From: Afipia carboxidovorans OM5
GTDB taxonomy: Bacteria; Pseudomonadota; Alphaproteobacteria; Rhizobiales; Xanthobacteraceae
Length of the DNA: 64,000 nt
Direction of reading: 5' to 3'
NCBI RefSeq assembly: GCF_000218565.1
Contig: NC_015684.1
Coordinates: 2,418,001-2,482,000 of the forward strand
Made by a program: the position numbers and the translations under genes. The notes beneath the pieces were generated by a model, which did no database searches, had not been told where the DNA came from, and saw nothing but the letters and a program-made list of their open reading frames with translations. This document shows positions 26,825 to 35,683 of this stretch, one piece after another; positions within the stretch are counted from its first letter, which is position 1; each line of letters starts with the position of its first letter.

Positions 26825-26931
26825 GCCTGCTTATAGCCGCTCGCACGCGACTGCCCAGCGCTTTCTCGGCGTGTCCCCGCTTTGCACGGTATGATGCGTG
26901 CGACGATTGCTCGCAATGGAGTGTGAACGCG

Positions 26932-27747
26932 TCAATCCCACTGCGGTGCGAATCCGAAATTGGTGATGCGTCCTTCCGGCGAGCCCATCGCAAACAGTCG
27001 CGCTATGTCGTCCTCGCTGAGCACGAAATCGAACACGTCGAGATTTTCCGACAGGCGCTCGACCTTCGAGGTGCGGGGAATGGCCACGACATTCTGCTGG
27101 ATCAGCCAGCGCAGGCAAATCTGCGCGGGCGACTTGCCGTATTTGCGACCGATCCCGATGAGCGTCTCGTCGTTCTTGATGCGCCCCTTCGCAAGCGGGC
27201 TATAGGCGATCGCCGCAAGGCCATGCGCGCGGCATGCGTTGATGATCTTGGTCTGGTCGAGATAGGGATGATACTCGACCTGATCGCAGATCAGCGGCTC
27301 GCGGCTTAACGCGACCGCCTCCTCCATCAACGCGACGGTGAAATTCGACAGGCCGATGTGGCGAGCAAGCCCAAGCTCCTTGACCTTCGCCAGCGCCTGC
27401 AGCGTTTCCGCAAGCGGCACCTGCGGGTTCGGCCAGTGCAACAGCAGAAGGTCGATCTCCGCGCGCAGCCGCGACACGCTATCCTTGACAGAGCGCACGA
27501 GCTCGTTCGGTGCAAACCGCGTGGTCCAGACCTTCGTGATAAGAAATACGTCGTTGCGCGGAACGCCCGAGGCGCGGATGCCGTCACCCACTTCGCGTTC
27601 GTTGTCGTAAATCTGCGCGGTATCGATCAGCCTATAGCCGAGACGCAGCGCCTGCTCCACCGCGCGCGAGCAATCACGCCCCTCGATCCCGAAAGTGCCG
27701 AGACCCAGGATCGGTATGCGCGCTCCACCTGCTTCGACGAATTGCAT
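26932..27747 (-). CDS. Aldo/keto reductase
   Basis: 271 residues in an AKR barrel. The tetrad is D42, Y47, K72 and H104 (IDTAQIYDNE, LITKVW, LLLHWPNP). NADPH-binding elements near the C-terminus are IPRTSKVERLSENLDVFDF. It reduces carbonyls to alcohols with NADPH in the cytoplasm and is close to the 2,5-diketo-D-gluconate reductase (DkgA/B) group. The in vivo substrate is not determined. Confidence 0.9.
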   Translation of the reverse strand: MQFVEAGGARIPILGLGTFGIEGRDCSRAVEQALRLGYRLIDTAQIYDNEREVGDGIRASGVPRNDVFLITKVWTTRFAPNELVRSVKDSVSRLRAEIDLLLLHWPNPQVPLAETLQALAKVKELGLARHIGLSNFTVALMEEAVALSREPLICDQVEYHPYLDQTKIINACRAHGLAAIAYSPLAKGRIKNDETLIGIGRKYGKSPAQICLRWLIQQNVVAIPRTSKVERLSENLDVFDFVLSEDDIARLFAMGSPEGRITNFGFAPQWD

Positions 27748-27816
27748 GGCAGCTCCTGCAACATCTCAGCATACGATAGAAATGTGGGGTCGATCCGAGG
27801 CCGGCGCAATCGGCGC

Positions 27817-28134
27817 TCAGGCTCGCGGGCTGTTTGCCGCAAGAGCGGCGAATACCATGTCCGGCGCATGGGCGATCACGGCGAGAAGCGCACGCGCAGG
27901 CCCGCGCGGCGAGCGCTTGCCCTGCTCCCAGTTGCGAATGGTCTCAATCGGGACGCATAGCTTGGTCGCGAATTCGGCCTGGGTGAGCTTCGCCCGCAGC
28001 CGCAATTCACGCACATGAGGCGTCACAGCCGCCTCGGACGGCAACGCCGGAGCAGTCTCCACGACAAAAGGAGCCTCCTCGCCGTCGACCACCTCGACGA
28101 TCCGTCCGTCTGCCTTCAGCCGCAACCGCTTCAT
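27817..28134 (-). CDS. XRE-family helix-turn-helix regulator
   Basis: 105 residues. The N-terminal 40 are a short beta-rich segment (MKRLRLKADGRIVEVVDGEE), then a helix-turn-helix (about 40-90): LRLRAKLTQAEFATKLCVPIETIRNWEQG. The layout resembles the antitoxin-like HigA/MqsA regulators, but no toxin gene is adjacent. It lies in front of an aldo/keto reductase on the same strand (69 bp apart) and is divergent from the polysaccharide deacetylases. A CtrA-type box sits in the divergent region. Confidence 0.8.
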   Translation of the reverse strand: MKRLRLKADGRIVEVVDGEEAPFVVETAPALPSEAAVTPHVRELRLRAKLTQAEFATKLCVPIETIRNWEQGKRSPRGPARALLAVIAHAPDMVFAALAANSPRA

Positions 28135-28182
28135 CTGCCGTCCCGCGCATTCTTGGATGCGCGCATGGTCGGTCCTTTATGG

Positions 28183-28197
28183 TTAAGGCGCGGTTAA
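28183..28197. promoter_or_regulatory. CtrA-type box upstream of polysaccharide deacetylase
   Basis: TTAA-GGCGCGG-TTAA, an exact TTAA-N7-TTAA match; it also contains TTAACCAT on the minus strand. It is 156 bp before the deacetylase start and 49 bp before the XRE start. Confidence 0.5.
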
Positions 28198-28352
28198 ATT
28201 ATTGCCGCATCGGGGCGATCCATGAGCATGCAGTGGGTAAGCCCTGCCCCGCAAAAATCGGCATTGCCTCGCCGCTGCGGGCGCAATACGAAGCGGCGCG
28301 GTGCAGAGTGGCCCGGCGCAGCCGGCCCCGGCCCGCACATGGATTTTCACGG

Positions 28353-29147
28353 ATGAACCTGCTTCTCCCGGCCTGCCTTGCCGCTGCGCTCATCGCGGTG
28401 CCGCACATGGCACAGGCGGCGTCATGCCCGCGGCCGGACGCGCTCGGCACGGCGCGCATTCTTACCGTCGACGCTAAAACGACGCCGCGGGTCGGACTGA
28501 AGAGCTTTCCGCAGACCCTGCCGCTCGCCGACAAGGAAGTGGTGCTGACCTTCGATGACGGCCCACTTCCCGCGACCACCGGCAAGATTCTCGCGGCGCT
28601 CACGGCCGAATGCGTGCGGGCAACCTTCTTCGTGGTCGGCCGCAACGCGCAGTCGTTGCCTCATATGCTCAAAACCATGGTCCGCGACGGCCACAGCATC
28701 GGCAACCACACCTGGTCGCATCCGATGCTCGACCGCATCGCCAAGGACAAGGCGCTCGCCGATATCGACAAGGGCTTTGCGGCCGACGACGCAGCGCTTG
28801 CACCGGCGCAGCCCGGCACGGTGCGGTTGTTCCGCTTTCCCTATTTCGCCTCGACGCCCGCGTTGCTCGCCAATCTCGAAAGCCGCGGCGTTGTCGTGTT
28901 CGGCGCAGACCTGTGGGCGAGCGACTGGCTGACCATGACGCCACAGCAGGAACTCGAATTGCTGACGACGCGGCTTGCGCACGCCCGCAAGGGAATCATT
29001 CTCCTGCACGACACCAAATCGCACACCGCCGCAATGCTGCCTGCTTTCCTGCGATATCTGAAACAGAACGGCTACAAGGTCGTGCATGTCGTCCCGGCAG
29101 GCAGTGGTGCCGGGTTATCGCCTTCCGGCAAGCCCGCGACGAATTAA
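28353..29147 (+). CDS. Polysaccharide deacetylase (first of a tandem pair)
   Basis: 264 residues from the ATG at 28353, which begins a signal peptide (cleavage near MAQAA, about 23). It is a NodB-homology domain: VLTFDDGPLP (D68, D69), GNHTWSHP (H119, H123) and RFPYFAS. These residues hold the metal and act in deacetylation of an N-acetylated glycan, most likely peptidoglycan or an exopolysaccharide in the periplasm. A paralogue follows after 61 bp, forming an envelope group with the amidase and the gamma-glutamyltransferase gene. Confidence 0.9.
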   Translation: MNLLLPACLAAALIAVPHMAQAASCPRPDALGTARILTVDAKTTPRVGLKSFPQTLPLADKEVVLTFDDGPLPATTGKILAALTAECVRATFFVVGRNAQSLPHMLKTMVRDGHSIGNHTWSHPMLDRIAKDKALADIDKGFAADDAALAPAQPGTVRLFRFPYFASTPALLANLESRGVVVFGADLWASDWLTMTPQQELELLTTRLAHARKGIILLHDTKSHTAAMLPAFLRYLKQNGYKVVHVVPAGSGAGLSPSGKPATN

Positions 29148-29208
29148 GCTCCCCTTCATCGCGAATCCCTTACCCTTCTCCGGCTTTCACACATTCGTCC
29201 TGACACTC

Positions 29209-30306
29209 ATGCGCTCTCTCGTTCTCCGCTCCGCCGCTGCCGTTTTGCTCACGATGCCTGTCGCACTCGCGCAGGCCGCCGAATGCCCCGGCTATCCCGA
29301 TGCACTCGGCACCTCGCGCACGCTCGTGGTGGATCCGGCCGAGCATCCGCGCATCGGTACGATGCAATATCCGGAGACGCTGCCGCTCAACGACCATGAG
29401 GTCGTGCTGACGTTCGACGACGGCCCGCTGCCAAAGCACACGAAGCCTGTCCTCGACATTCTTTCCGCGCAATGCGTGAAGGCCACGTTCTTCATCGTCG
29501 GACGGATGGCCACCGCTTACCCGCAGGCGCTGCGCGAGATTCGCGACGCCGGGCACACCATCGGCACGCATACGCAGAATCATCCGCTGCGGATGAATCG
29601 CATGACGATTGAGGAGAACGAGGCTGAGATCAATGACGGCATCGCCTCGACTGCCGCGGCACTCGGCGATCCCGCGCAGGTCGCGCCGTTCCTGCGCATT
29701 CCGGGCCTGTTGCGTTCGCGCGATGTCGAAGACTATCTGGTGTCGAAAGGCATCCAGACCTGGAGCGCGGATTTCCCCGCCGACGACTGGCATCGTATTT
29801 CGCCTGCCCGCGTGGCGCAGCTTGCGATCAGCCGGCTTGAAGCGAAGGGTCGCGGCATTCTCCTGCTGCACGATATTCAGGGGCGAACCGAGAAAGCACT
29901 GCCGATCATCCTGCACGAATTGAAGACGCGCGGCTATCGCGTGGTTCATGTCGTGCCGGCCACCAAGGATCTGCCGAAGACGCCGAGTGAGCCGTGGCAA
30001 TGGCGGCTACATCCGGCCGCGCCTGCGACCGCAGATGCAAACACCATGCGTTTCCACTTCGCACCAAAGGCACCACAGCGCGCGGCAAAGTCCACGACGA
30101 TGACGACGGCGCCTGCCGCGACGTCGGTGCCGGTGCATCACGGCAGCACTGGCGCTCTGTGGTGGCGCAACGATGCCAACGCGTCCGCTCAGGATGCGGC
30201 GATGGCACTCTTGTCGCCCGCCGTTCGCACATTCCGGTTCGACGAGACGCTACTTGCCGGACCATGGTCGCGCCTCAAATCCGCGTCCGCCCTCCCGCAG
30301 GAATGA
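29209..30306 (+). CDS. Polysaccharide deacetylase (second of the pair), with C-terminal extension
   Basis: 365 residues from the ATG at 29209, with a signal peptide (cleavage near AQAAE, about 24). The NodB domain repeats the first copy's motifs: VLTFDDGPLPKHT (D70, D71), GTHTQNHP (H121, H125) and FLRIPGLLRSRDVE. Unlike the first copy it has about 100 extra C-terminal residues (Ala/Thr/Pro-rich, from about 265) that are likely disordered. The two copies share the pattern before the domain (CPxxxDALGTxR), showing duplication. It probably acts on the same or a related glycan. Confidence 0.9.
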   Translation: MRSLVLRSAAAVLLTMPVALAQAAECPGYPDALGTSRTLVVDPAEHPRIGTMQYPETLPLNDHEVVLTFDDGPLPKHTKPVLDILSAQCVKATFFIVGRMATAYPQALREIRDAGHTIGTHTQNHPLRMNRMTIEENEAEINDGIASTAAALGDPAQVAPFLRIPGLLRSRDVEDYLVSKGIQTWSADFPADDWHRISPARVAQLAISRLEAKGRGILLLHDIQGRTEKALPIILHELKTRGYRVVHVVPATKDLPKTPSEPWQWRLHPAAPATADANTMRFHFAPKAPQRAAKSTTMTTAPAATSVPVHHGSTGALWWRNDANASAQDAAMALLSPAVRTFRFDETLLAGPWSRLKSASALPQE

Positions 30307-30429
30307 CGGCACAGCGAGCATCGTCTCGATTGCATGCGAAAAGCTTTTCATCCACCTGTGACGTAAAAGCCCTTTACGCCACCCCGCGTCTCACTAAGCT
30401 TCGATCAGGTTGTCTTGATCGGATGGCGT

Positions 30430-31083
30430 ATGGGTCGCCTCGTTCTGTTGCTGATCTGTCTCGTTACGGGTGGTGCGCCGGTTGCGGCACAGTCGTTCAC
30501 CTCACTCGAGGCTGCCGCACGCGCGAGCGGCACACCGGATATTCCCGGTCTCAACATGGTCTGGCTAGTGCCGTGGGGCGACCGCGCCGATGCCAACCTC
30601 TGGCACAGCATCATCGTGCATCAGACCGAAGGCCCCGCAGGCTCTGCCTATCGCGGCGCGCTACGTCAGGCCCGCGACCCTGAAGGCCAGGGCACGACGA
30701 TCTGGGTCGAGACCGACGGTACCGTCTACTGGGCGGTCGGCGAATGGGCAACGCCCAAGCATGTGCGGCACAGCGGCAACCGCAACGACAATAAATATAT
30801 CGACAATGGCGACACGTTCCGCCTGACGCCGAACAACAATTCGATCGGAATCGAATTCGCAGGCAACTATCCGAATGTCCGCAAACCGGTGACGGATGCG
30901 CAGGTCGAGGCATGGCGCATTCTCGTGCGTGTCCTGCAGATCCGCTACGGTATCCCGACCGATCGCATCTTCGCGCACAACTGGGTGGACTATAAGGACC
31001 GCCGCTACTGCGAAGGCTGCGCGCTCGCCACCATGGCGCGCACGCAAGGCGCCGAGATCGCTCTGCAGAAAACGACGGAGTGA
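30430..31083 (+). CDS. Peptidoglycan-recognition/N-acetylmuramoyl-L-alanine amidase-like protein
   Basis: 217 residues from the ATG at 30430 (a TTG at 30415 is less likely). A signal peptide ends near residue 20 (PVAAQ). The PGRP/amidase_2 domain shows SIIVHQTEG with H59 and H64, SIGIEFAGNYPN and FAHNWVDYKDRRYCEGC. The latter supplies the second zinc ligand His and a Cys/Asp candidate third ligand. It is predicted to cleave the MurNAc-L-Ala bond. It fits the neighbouring deacetylase and gamma-glutamyltransferase genes as an envelope-turnover group. Confidence 0.82.
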   Translation: MGRLVLLLICLVTGGAPVAAQSFTSLEAAARASGTPDIPGLNMVWLVPWGDRADANLWHSIIVHQTEGPAGSAYRGALRQARDPEGQGTTIWVETDGTVYWAVGEWATPKHVRHSGNRNDNKYIDNGDTFRLTPNNNSIGIEFAGNYPNVRKPVTDAQVEAWRILVRVLQIRYGIPTDRIFAHNWVDYKDRRYCEGCALATMARTQGAEIALQKTTE

Positions 31084-31120
31084 TCGCAGCCGCTACACAA
31101 TAACAAACGGAGGAAACACC

Positions 31121-32824
31121 ATGCCCAACCTTCATCCCTTCGCGAACGCCTCCCTCATGCTCTCACGCAGAGACACGCTTCTCGGTTCGGCCGCACTGAT
31201 GGCCGCAACCACTCTGCCGAAATCAGGTTGGGCCGCACCGGACGCCTCCGCCCTCGCCCGCTCCAAGAAAGGCATGGTAACGAGCCCGCACGAACTCGCG
31301 ACGCGCGCAGGTCTCGAAGTGCTGCAGAACGGCGGCAACGCCATCGAGGCAGCGATCGCGATCGGCGCGACGCTGTCCGTCACCTACCCGCATTTCTGCG
31401 GGCTCGGCGGCGACGCCTTCATGGTGATCAGCGACCGCAACGGCAATGTCCGCACGCTCTCCGGCGTCGGTCAGGCCGCGGCCAATCCTCCCGACTACAA
31501 GGATTCGATCCCAATCCGCGGCCCGCAATCCGCGCTCACCGCGGCTGCCGCTGTCGACACCTGGGATCAGGCGTTCGATTTCAGCCGCAAATCGTGGGGC
31601 GGCAAGCAAAGCTGGGAGTCGCTGTTCAAGCGTCCGATCGAATATGCGCGCGACGGCTTTCCGGTCACGCCTTCGCAGAAGTTCTGGCAGACGTTTCAGG
31701 AAAAGAACCTCAAAGATTGGCCCGACATCCAGCGCATCTTCATGCCGAACGGGAAGATTCCCGAAGTCGGCGAAAAGCTCGCGCAGCCGCAGCTTGCGAA
31801 TTCGCTGGAGATGCTTGCCAAGAACGGTGGCCGCGATTTCTATGAGGGCAAGCTCGCCGAGCGCATCGCCGCCGGTCTCAAGGCGATGGGCTCGCCTCTC
31901 ACCGCAAGCGATCTGGCGCGGTGCCGGGCGCGCGACGAGGCGCCGCTCCGTGTCAAATATCGTGGCGGCGAACTGCTCGGCCTGCGCCCGCCGACGCAAG
32001 GCATCACGACGCTGGAGATCATGGGCATCCTCGAGCGTTTCGAGCTTTCAAAATATCCCGAGGGCAGCGCTGACTTCTATCACCTGCTCGTTGAGGCGGT
32101 GAAACCGGCCTTTATCGACCGCAACCGCTACATCGCCGATCCGGAATTTGTCGACGTGCCGGTGAACTTCCTGCTCTCGAAGGAGAACCTCGACGCTCAC
32201 GCCAAGGCGATCGACCTTGCGAAGGCGGCCGCGTGGCCGCACGTCTTCAAGAAGGCCGACACCGTCTACATCGGCGCGACCGATTCCAACGGCAACTGCG
32301 TGAGCATGCTGCAGACCGTCTATTACGATTGGGGCAGCGGCTTCGTCGCCGGCGACACCGGCATTCTCTGGCACAACCGCGGCGCCTCGTTCCGAATCGA
32401 TCCGAAGAGTCCGAACCGGCTCGAGCCCAGCAAGCGGCCGTTCCACACGCTCAACCCGGGCATGTATCTCAAGGGCGGCAAGCCGCGCATTCTCTACGGC
32501 ACGCAAGGTGCCGACGGCCAGCCGCAGACGCTCGCCGCCGTGCTCACGCGTCTCATCGACTACAACATGGACCCGCTCACCGCGCTTGCGCGGCCGCGCT
32601 TCCTGCTCGGCAAAACCTTCTCCGACACCCGCGACAGCCTGAAGCTCGAGCAGGATGCAGGCGAAGCCGTGTTCAAGGAGCTTGCCGCGCGCGGGCACGA
32701 GATGAGTCCGATCCCGGCACAGAGCCCACTCGCCGGCCACCCCGGCGCGATCAAGATCGACGAGGACGGCACCATCACCGGTGCGCACGATCCGCGCAGC
32801 GATGGCCGCGCGCTCGCGCTGTAA
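31121..32824 (+). CDS. Tat-exported gamma-glutamyltransferase-like protein
   Basis: 567 residues from the ATG at 31121, with GGAGG upstream. A twin-arginine signal is present (SRRDTLLGSA, R16-R17, then a hydrophobic stretch ending near AAP). It belongs to the gamma-glutamyltransferase/Ntn-hydrolase fold: NGGNAIEAAIAIGATLSVTYPHFCGLGGDAF (in part) and the likely autocleavage nucleophile T381 in ADTVYIGATDSNGN. Autoprocessing is inferred, not shown. It could hydrolyse or transfer gamma-glutamyl groups of glutathione or peptides in the periplasm, or be a cephalosporin-acylase-like relative. Confidence 0.82.
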   Translation: MPNLHPFANASLMLSRRDTLLGSAALMAATTLPKSGWAAPDASALARSKKGMVTSPHELATRAGLEVLQNGGNAIEAAIAIGATLSVTYPHFCGLGGDAFMVISDRNGNVRTLSGVGQAAANPPDYKDSIPIRGPQSALTAAAAVDTWDQAFDFSRKSWGGKQSWESLFKRPIEYARDGFPVTPSQKFWQTFQEKNLKDWPDIQRIFMPNGKIPEVGEKLAQPQLANSLEMLAKNGGRDFYEGKLAERIAAGLKAMGSPLTASDLARCRARDEAPLRVKYRGGELLGLRPPTQGITTLEIMGILERFELSKYPEGSADFYHLLVEAVKPAFIDRNRYIADPEFVDVPVNFLLSKENLDAHAKAIDLAKAAAWPHVFKKADTVYIGATDSNGNCVSMLQTVYYDWGSGFVAGDTGILWHNRGASFRIDPKSPNRLEPSKRPFHTLNPGMYLKGGKPRILYGTQGADGQPQTLAAVLTRLIDYNMDPLTALARPRFLLGKTFSDTRDSLKLEQDAGEAVFKELAARGHEMSPIPAQSPLAGHPGAIKIDEDGTITGAHDPRSDGRALAL

Positions 32825-32935
32825 TGAACGGAATGCTGGATTGAACAACGAACTGCGGCGGCAGCCTTTGCGCTTCCGCCGCAGTGCTATCTGGAAGGAA
32901 GGATAACGCGCCGAGTGATCGGCAAACTCGACGAC

Positions 32936-33139
32936 CTAGTCGTCGAGGAGGAACGTCACGTTCATGTTGACCCGGAAGCCGGTGATCTTGCCGTCCTTGA
33001 TCTGAACGTTCTGCTCCTTGATCCAGGCACCTTCGATATTGCTGACCGTCTTCGCCGCGCGCTTGATCCCCTCGGTAATCGCATCCTCAAAACTCTTCTG
33101 CGACAACGACGTAATTTCGATGACTTTGGCTACCGACAT
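32936..33139 (-). CDS. Dodecin family protein
   Basis: 67 residues: MSVAKVIEITSLSQKSFEDAI, EGIKRAAKTVSNIEGAWIKEQ and VNMNVTFLLDD. This is a full-length dodecin, which forms a 12-subunit shell that stores flavins or CoA. The Trp of GAWIKEQ is at the position that stacks on flavin. It converges on the gamma-glutamyltransferase gene. Confidence 0.93.
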   Translation of the reverse strand: MSVAKVIEITSLSQKSFEDAITEGIKRAAKTVSNIEGAWIKEQNVQIKDGKITGFRVNMNVTFLLDD

Positions 33140-33313
33140 CCGAAGCTCCTGTTTCGCCCAAACACGGGGCTAACGGACTCGGCGTTGGAAAAGTTCCATT
33201 TCTGTCGGCTTCAATGCGGGCCGCGGATGCCGCTACGAGGTCGCGCGATCGGCGCGCAGCGAACGCCCCTATTGCGTCCAGGAGCAAGCAAACGTCTCTT
33301 GCAAATCTTGTAA

Positions 33314-33352
33314 AAAATGACAGAGCCGCCCGGGCGTTACGCCGTGCGGCTC
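33314..33352 (-). terminator. Terminator after MOSC gene
   Basis: GAGCCGC (33323-33329) pairs with GCGGCTC (33346-33352); read on the minus strand it is followed by TGTCATTTTTT. Confidence 0.7.
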
Positions 33353-33420
33353 TCCCACGCGACTGTCGGCTCAAGATCCGATTCCGCCGCTTCATTGAGA
33401 CCAAGGCTGAGCTTCCGTGG

Positions 33421-33435
33421 TTAATGAGCGGTTAA
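33421..33435. promoter_or_regulatory. TTAA-N7-TTAA match downstream of MOSC gene
   Basis: TTAA-TGAGCGG-TTAA is an exact CtrA-type match, but it is 282 bp from the nearest downstream start (dodecin) and beyond the MOSC terminator, so its role is doubtful. Confidence 0.25.
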
Positions 33436-33476
33436 GACAATCGCCTCGATTTGACGCACCGCCCTTGCGGCGCCGC

Positions 33477-34178
33477 TCATGATACGTCTGCGGACGATGT
33501 GCCGAGGCGGCGCGACCAGTCCTCAGTCCGCCCTGAAGACAACCGCGCCTCCGCAAGCCGCCGCCAGTTCGGCGGTAGACCGGGAAGGCTTGCGAGCTCG
33601 GCGAGCGCCGGGCGATTCATTCGGTCGTGATAGAGAAGATGCGACGTCCGCGCGAGTGTCCACGCCGGATTGGGCCGCGCCACCAGTGTGCCGCGATCCC
33701 CTGCCGCAACGAGGCCCGGCTCGATCACGCGGAAGTACCAGCCGGTGCGCCCGCTATCTTGCACACGGCGCGCCATGTCCGGCACGTCGAAGCGAATGTT
33801 CAATTTCCAGCACGGCTGACGGCCCTGGCTGACCGCGACCAGCGCCGAGCCGATCCGCCAACGGTCGCCGAGACAGAGGTCGGCCTCGTCGGCTCCCTCG
33901 ACCACAAGGTTTTCGCCAAACGCGCCGGGGCGGAAGCGATCGGCGCGCGTAGGCAGATCGCTGATCCATTCGGGAAGGTGAGACACCGAATAAGCGTGGA
34001 TGGCCTTGTCCGGGCCGCCATGGTGCCGGGTGTCACCCTGCTCGTCGCCCTCGAAGCCAAGGCCGCCGACAGGAAGCGCCCCTTCGACCTTCTGCTTGTC
34101 GATGGCGCTCATCGCGCCTGACGAGCCCAGCGGTCCCACGCGCCCGGTCCGCAATTCGAGAATCTGGAAATCCGGCAT
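33477..34178 (-). CDS. MOSC domain protein (YiiM-like)
   Basis: 233 residues from the ATG at 34178 (MPDFQILELRTGRV); a start at 34208 would add 10 residues. It has a MOSC domain: VGGLGFEGDEQGDTRHHGGPDKAIHAYS (partly quoted), RPGAFGENLVVEG and the conserved Cys in QGRQPCWKL. That Cys is proposed to carry sulfur in MOSC proteins. A C-terminal helical extension resembles YiiM (3-alpha domain). YiiM-type enzymes reduce N-hydroxylated compounds with molybdenum cofactor; the exact role here is inferred. Confidence 0.87.
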   Translation of the reverse strand: MPDFQILELRTGRVGPLGSSGAMSAIDKQKVEGALPVGGLGFEGDEQGDTRHHGGPDKAIHAYSVSHLPEWISDLPTRADRFRPGAFGENLVVEGADEADLCLGDRWRIGSALVAVSQGRQPCWKLNIRFDVPDMARRVQDSGRTGWYFRVIEPGLVAAGDRGTLVARPNPAWTLARTSHLLYHDRMNRPALAELASLPGLPPNWRRLAEARLSSGRTEDWSRRLGTSSADVS

Positions 34179-34338
34179 TCGTCCTGTGCCCGCGCGCGCC
34201 CTGAGCAAACGGGAAGCGCCTTATCCATGCAAAGAGCAGCCGAGGCGGCAAAACACAGCTCAAATGCGGTTCAAGGCAGGCCCGCGCGACGTATGGCTTC
34301 TGCGGCCCGTCCCATGGCCAACGTCATGCTCATATATA

Positions 34339-34377
34339 TAAAAAGACCCCGTAAGCCATTACGGCCACGGGGCTTTT
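34339..34377 (-). terminator. Terminator after tRNA-Leu
   Basis: CCCCGT (34347-34352) pairs with ACGGGG (34367-34372), flanked by A and T runs. Confidence 0.75.
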
Positions 34378-34382
34378 TAATT

Positions 34383-34467
34383 TGGTGCGCTCGAGAGGAC
34401 TCGAACCTCCACGGTGTTACCCACTGCCACCTCAAGGCAGCGCGTCTACCAATTCCGCCACGAGCGC
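34383..34467 (-). tRNA. tRNA-Leu (GAG anticodon)
   Basis: 85 nt including encoded CCA. Acceptor stem GCGCTCG / CGAGCGC, discriminator A. The anticodon arm is CTGCC-TTGAGGT-GGCAG with anticodon GAG (reads CUC/CUU). The long variable arm identifies a class II tRNA, and TTCGAGT is the T-loop. No integrase or attachment site is seen at the 3' end. Confidence 0.95.
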
Positions 34468-34599
34468 TTTTGCGACCAGCCCGGAACCGGGCTTCACAGG
34501 TCAAAGCCTGCTTCGTCACGGCGCCGATGTAACAAATGGATTATGCCGGGACAAGGGCTTGTAGAGGTTTGCCCCACAGCCACATGGAATGACGGCTGA

Positions 34600-34842
34600 C
34601 TAGCGGTGATCCGCCATTTTCGGCAGCATTCGCTTGACCTCGACCGCAATCCGGTTGCGGTTGACGACAACGGCCCCCGAGGCGACCGGCAGGTTATTGG
34701 CCAGCACCTTGACCTCGTCCTGCTCGGTGGCGTCAAGTTCGATGATGGCGCCGCGGCTCAGCCGCATAACCTGGTGAATCGGCATTTTGGTGGTGCCGAG
34801 CACCACCATGAGATCGACGGATACGTTATCGAGTGTCGCCAC
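34600..34842 (-). CDS. Stand-alone FliN-like (SpoA domain) protein
   Basis: 80 residues from a GTG at 34842 ([20 protein letters not shown]...). The SpoA pattern is clear: [44 protein letters not shown] and [18 protein letters not shown]. FliN forms the rotor C-ring with FliG and FliM. Here there is no N-terminal FliN tail and no flagellar gene nearby, so it may be a spare C-ring part or a type III secretion sorting-platform-like protein. A CtrA-type box lies 48-62 bp upstream. It shares its upstream region with lipB. Confidence 0.8.
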
Positions 34843-34889
34843 TGGCCCAGACCCAAAAATACTGCTTTCCGCAGATCACCACGCTATGG

Positions 34890-34905
34890 TGAACCAATGG
34901 TTAAC
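34890..34905 (-). promoter_or_regulatory. Near-consensus CtrA box upstream of FliN-like gene
   Basis: On the minus strand it reads GTTAACCATTGG-TTCA, i.e. TTAA-N7-TTCA with TTAACCAT in the first half. It is 48-62 bp upstream of the GTG at 34842 and overlaps the lipB start codon. Confidence 0.45.
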
Positions 34906-35631
34906 GCGCGCGACACCCTCATTTCATTGCCCTTTTCAGCCGCATCGGGCCCCGGCGTCGAGTGGCGGATCACGGACTCGTATGTCGCCTATGAGGACGC
35001 CCTTGCCGCCATGGAGGCGCGCGCCGCGGCGATCGCGGACGGCACCGCGCCCGAACTCGTCTGGCTTCTCGAGCACCCGCCACTCTACACCTCCGGCACC
35101 AGCGCCAAAGCGTCTGATCTGATCGAGGCGCGCTTTCCAGTGTTTCCCTCCGGGCGCGGTGGCCAGTTCACCTATCACGGCCCCGGCCAGCGGGTCGTCT
35201 ATCTGATGCTCGACCTGAAGCACCGCCGACCGGACGTGCGGGCCTATGTCGCCAACCTCGAAGAGCTCATCATCACGACGCTCGCGGCCTTCAACGTCCG
35301 CGGCGAGCGCCGGGAGGATCGCGTCGGCGTCTGGGTGAAACGCCCGGATAAGGGCGATGGCTATGAGGACAAGATCGCCGCGATCGGCGTGCGGCTGAAG
35401 CGCTGGGTGTCGATGCACGGCATCGCCATCAACGTTGAGCCGGAGCTGTCGCATTTCGCCGGCATTGTGCCGTGCGGAATCGAGGATTCGCGTTACGGCG
35501 TCACCAGCCTCGCTGATCTCGGGCTACCGGTCACGATGCATGATGTCGACATCGCGCTTCGGCAGGCGTTTGAGCAGGTGTTCGGAGAGGTGCATGGCGT
35601 GGCCGATCAAATGGCTGAGACGACGAATTGA
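34897..35631 (+). CDS. lipB: Octanoyltransferase (lipoate biosynthesis)
   Basis: 244 residues from the ATG at 34897. Motifs are [36 protein letters not shown] (in part), catalytic K159 in [13 protein letters not shown] and C193 in [16 protein letters not shown]. These fit the LipB acyl-enzyme mechanism that moves octanoate from acyl carrier protein to the lipoyl domains of 2-oxoacid dehydrogenases and GcvH. lipA is not in the window. It stands alone, divergent from the FliN-like gene by 54 bp. Confidence 0.96.
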
Positions 35632-35683
35632 GTTTCGCCCCGACTGCCCTGCCCGCCTCTCACGTGGCCCAACGAAGCTTCAA

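Larger units (their letters stand above)
33140..33476. other. 337-bp non-coding stretch between dodecin and MOSC genes
   Basis: Both flanking genes are on the minus strand. The region holds the MOSC terminator (33314-33352), a CtrA-type box (33421-33435) and otherwise no supported gene. Dodecin's promoter should lie within the lower-coordinate half. Confidence 0.5.

Noticed and set aside
27817..28134. XRE protein as antitoxin of a toxin-antitoxin pair
   Set aside because: The genes on both sides are an aldo/keto reductase and a polysaccharide deacetylase; no toxin-like partner is present.
34383..34467. tRNA-Leu as possible integration site
   Set aside because: No integrase, direct repeat of the 3' end or change in composition is seen next to it; the same holds for tRNA-Arg.
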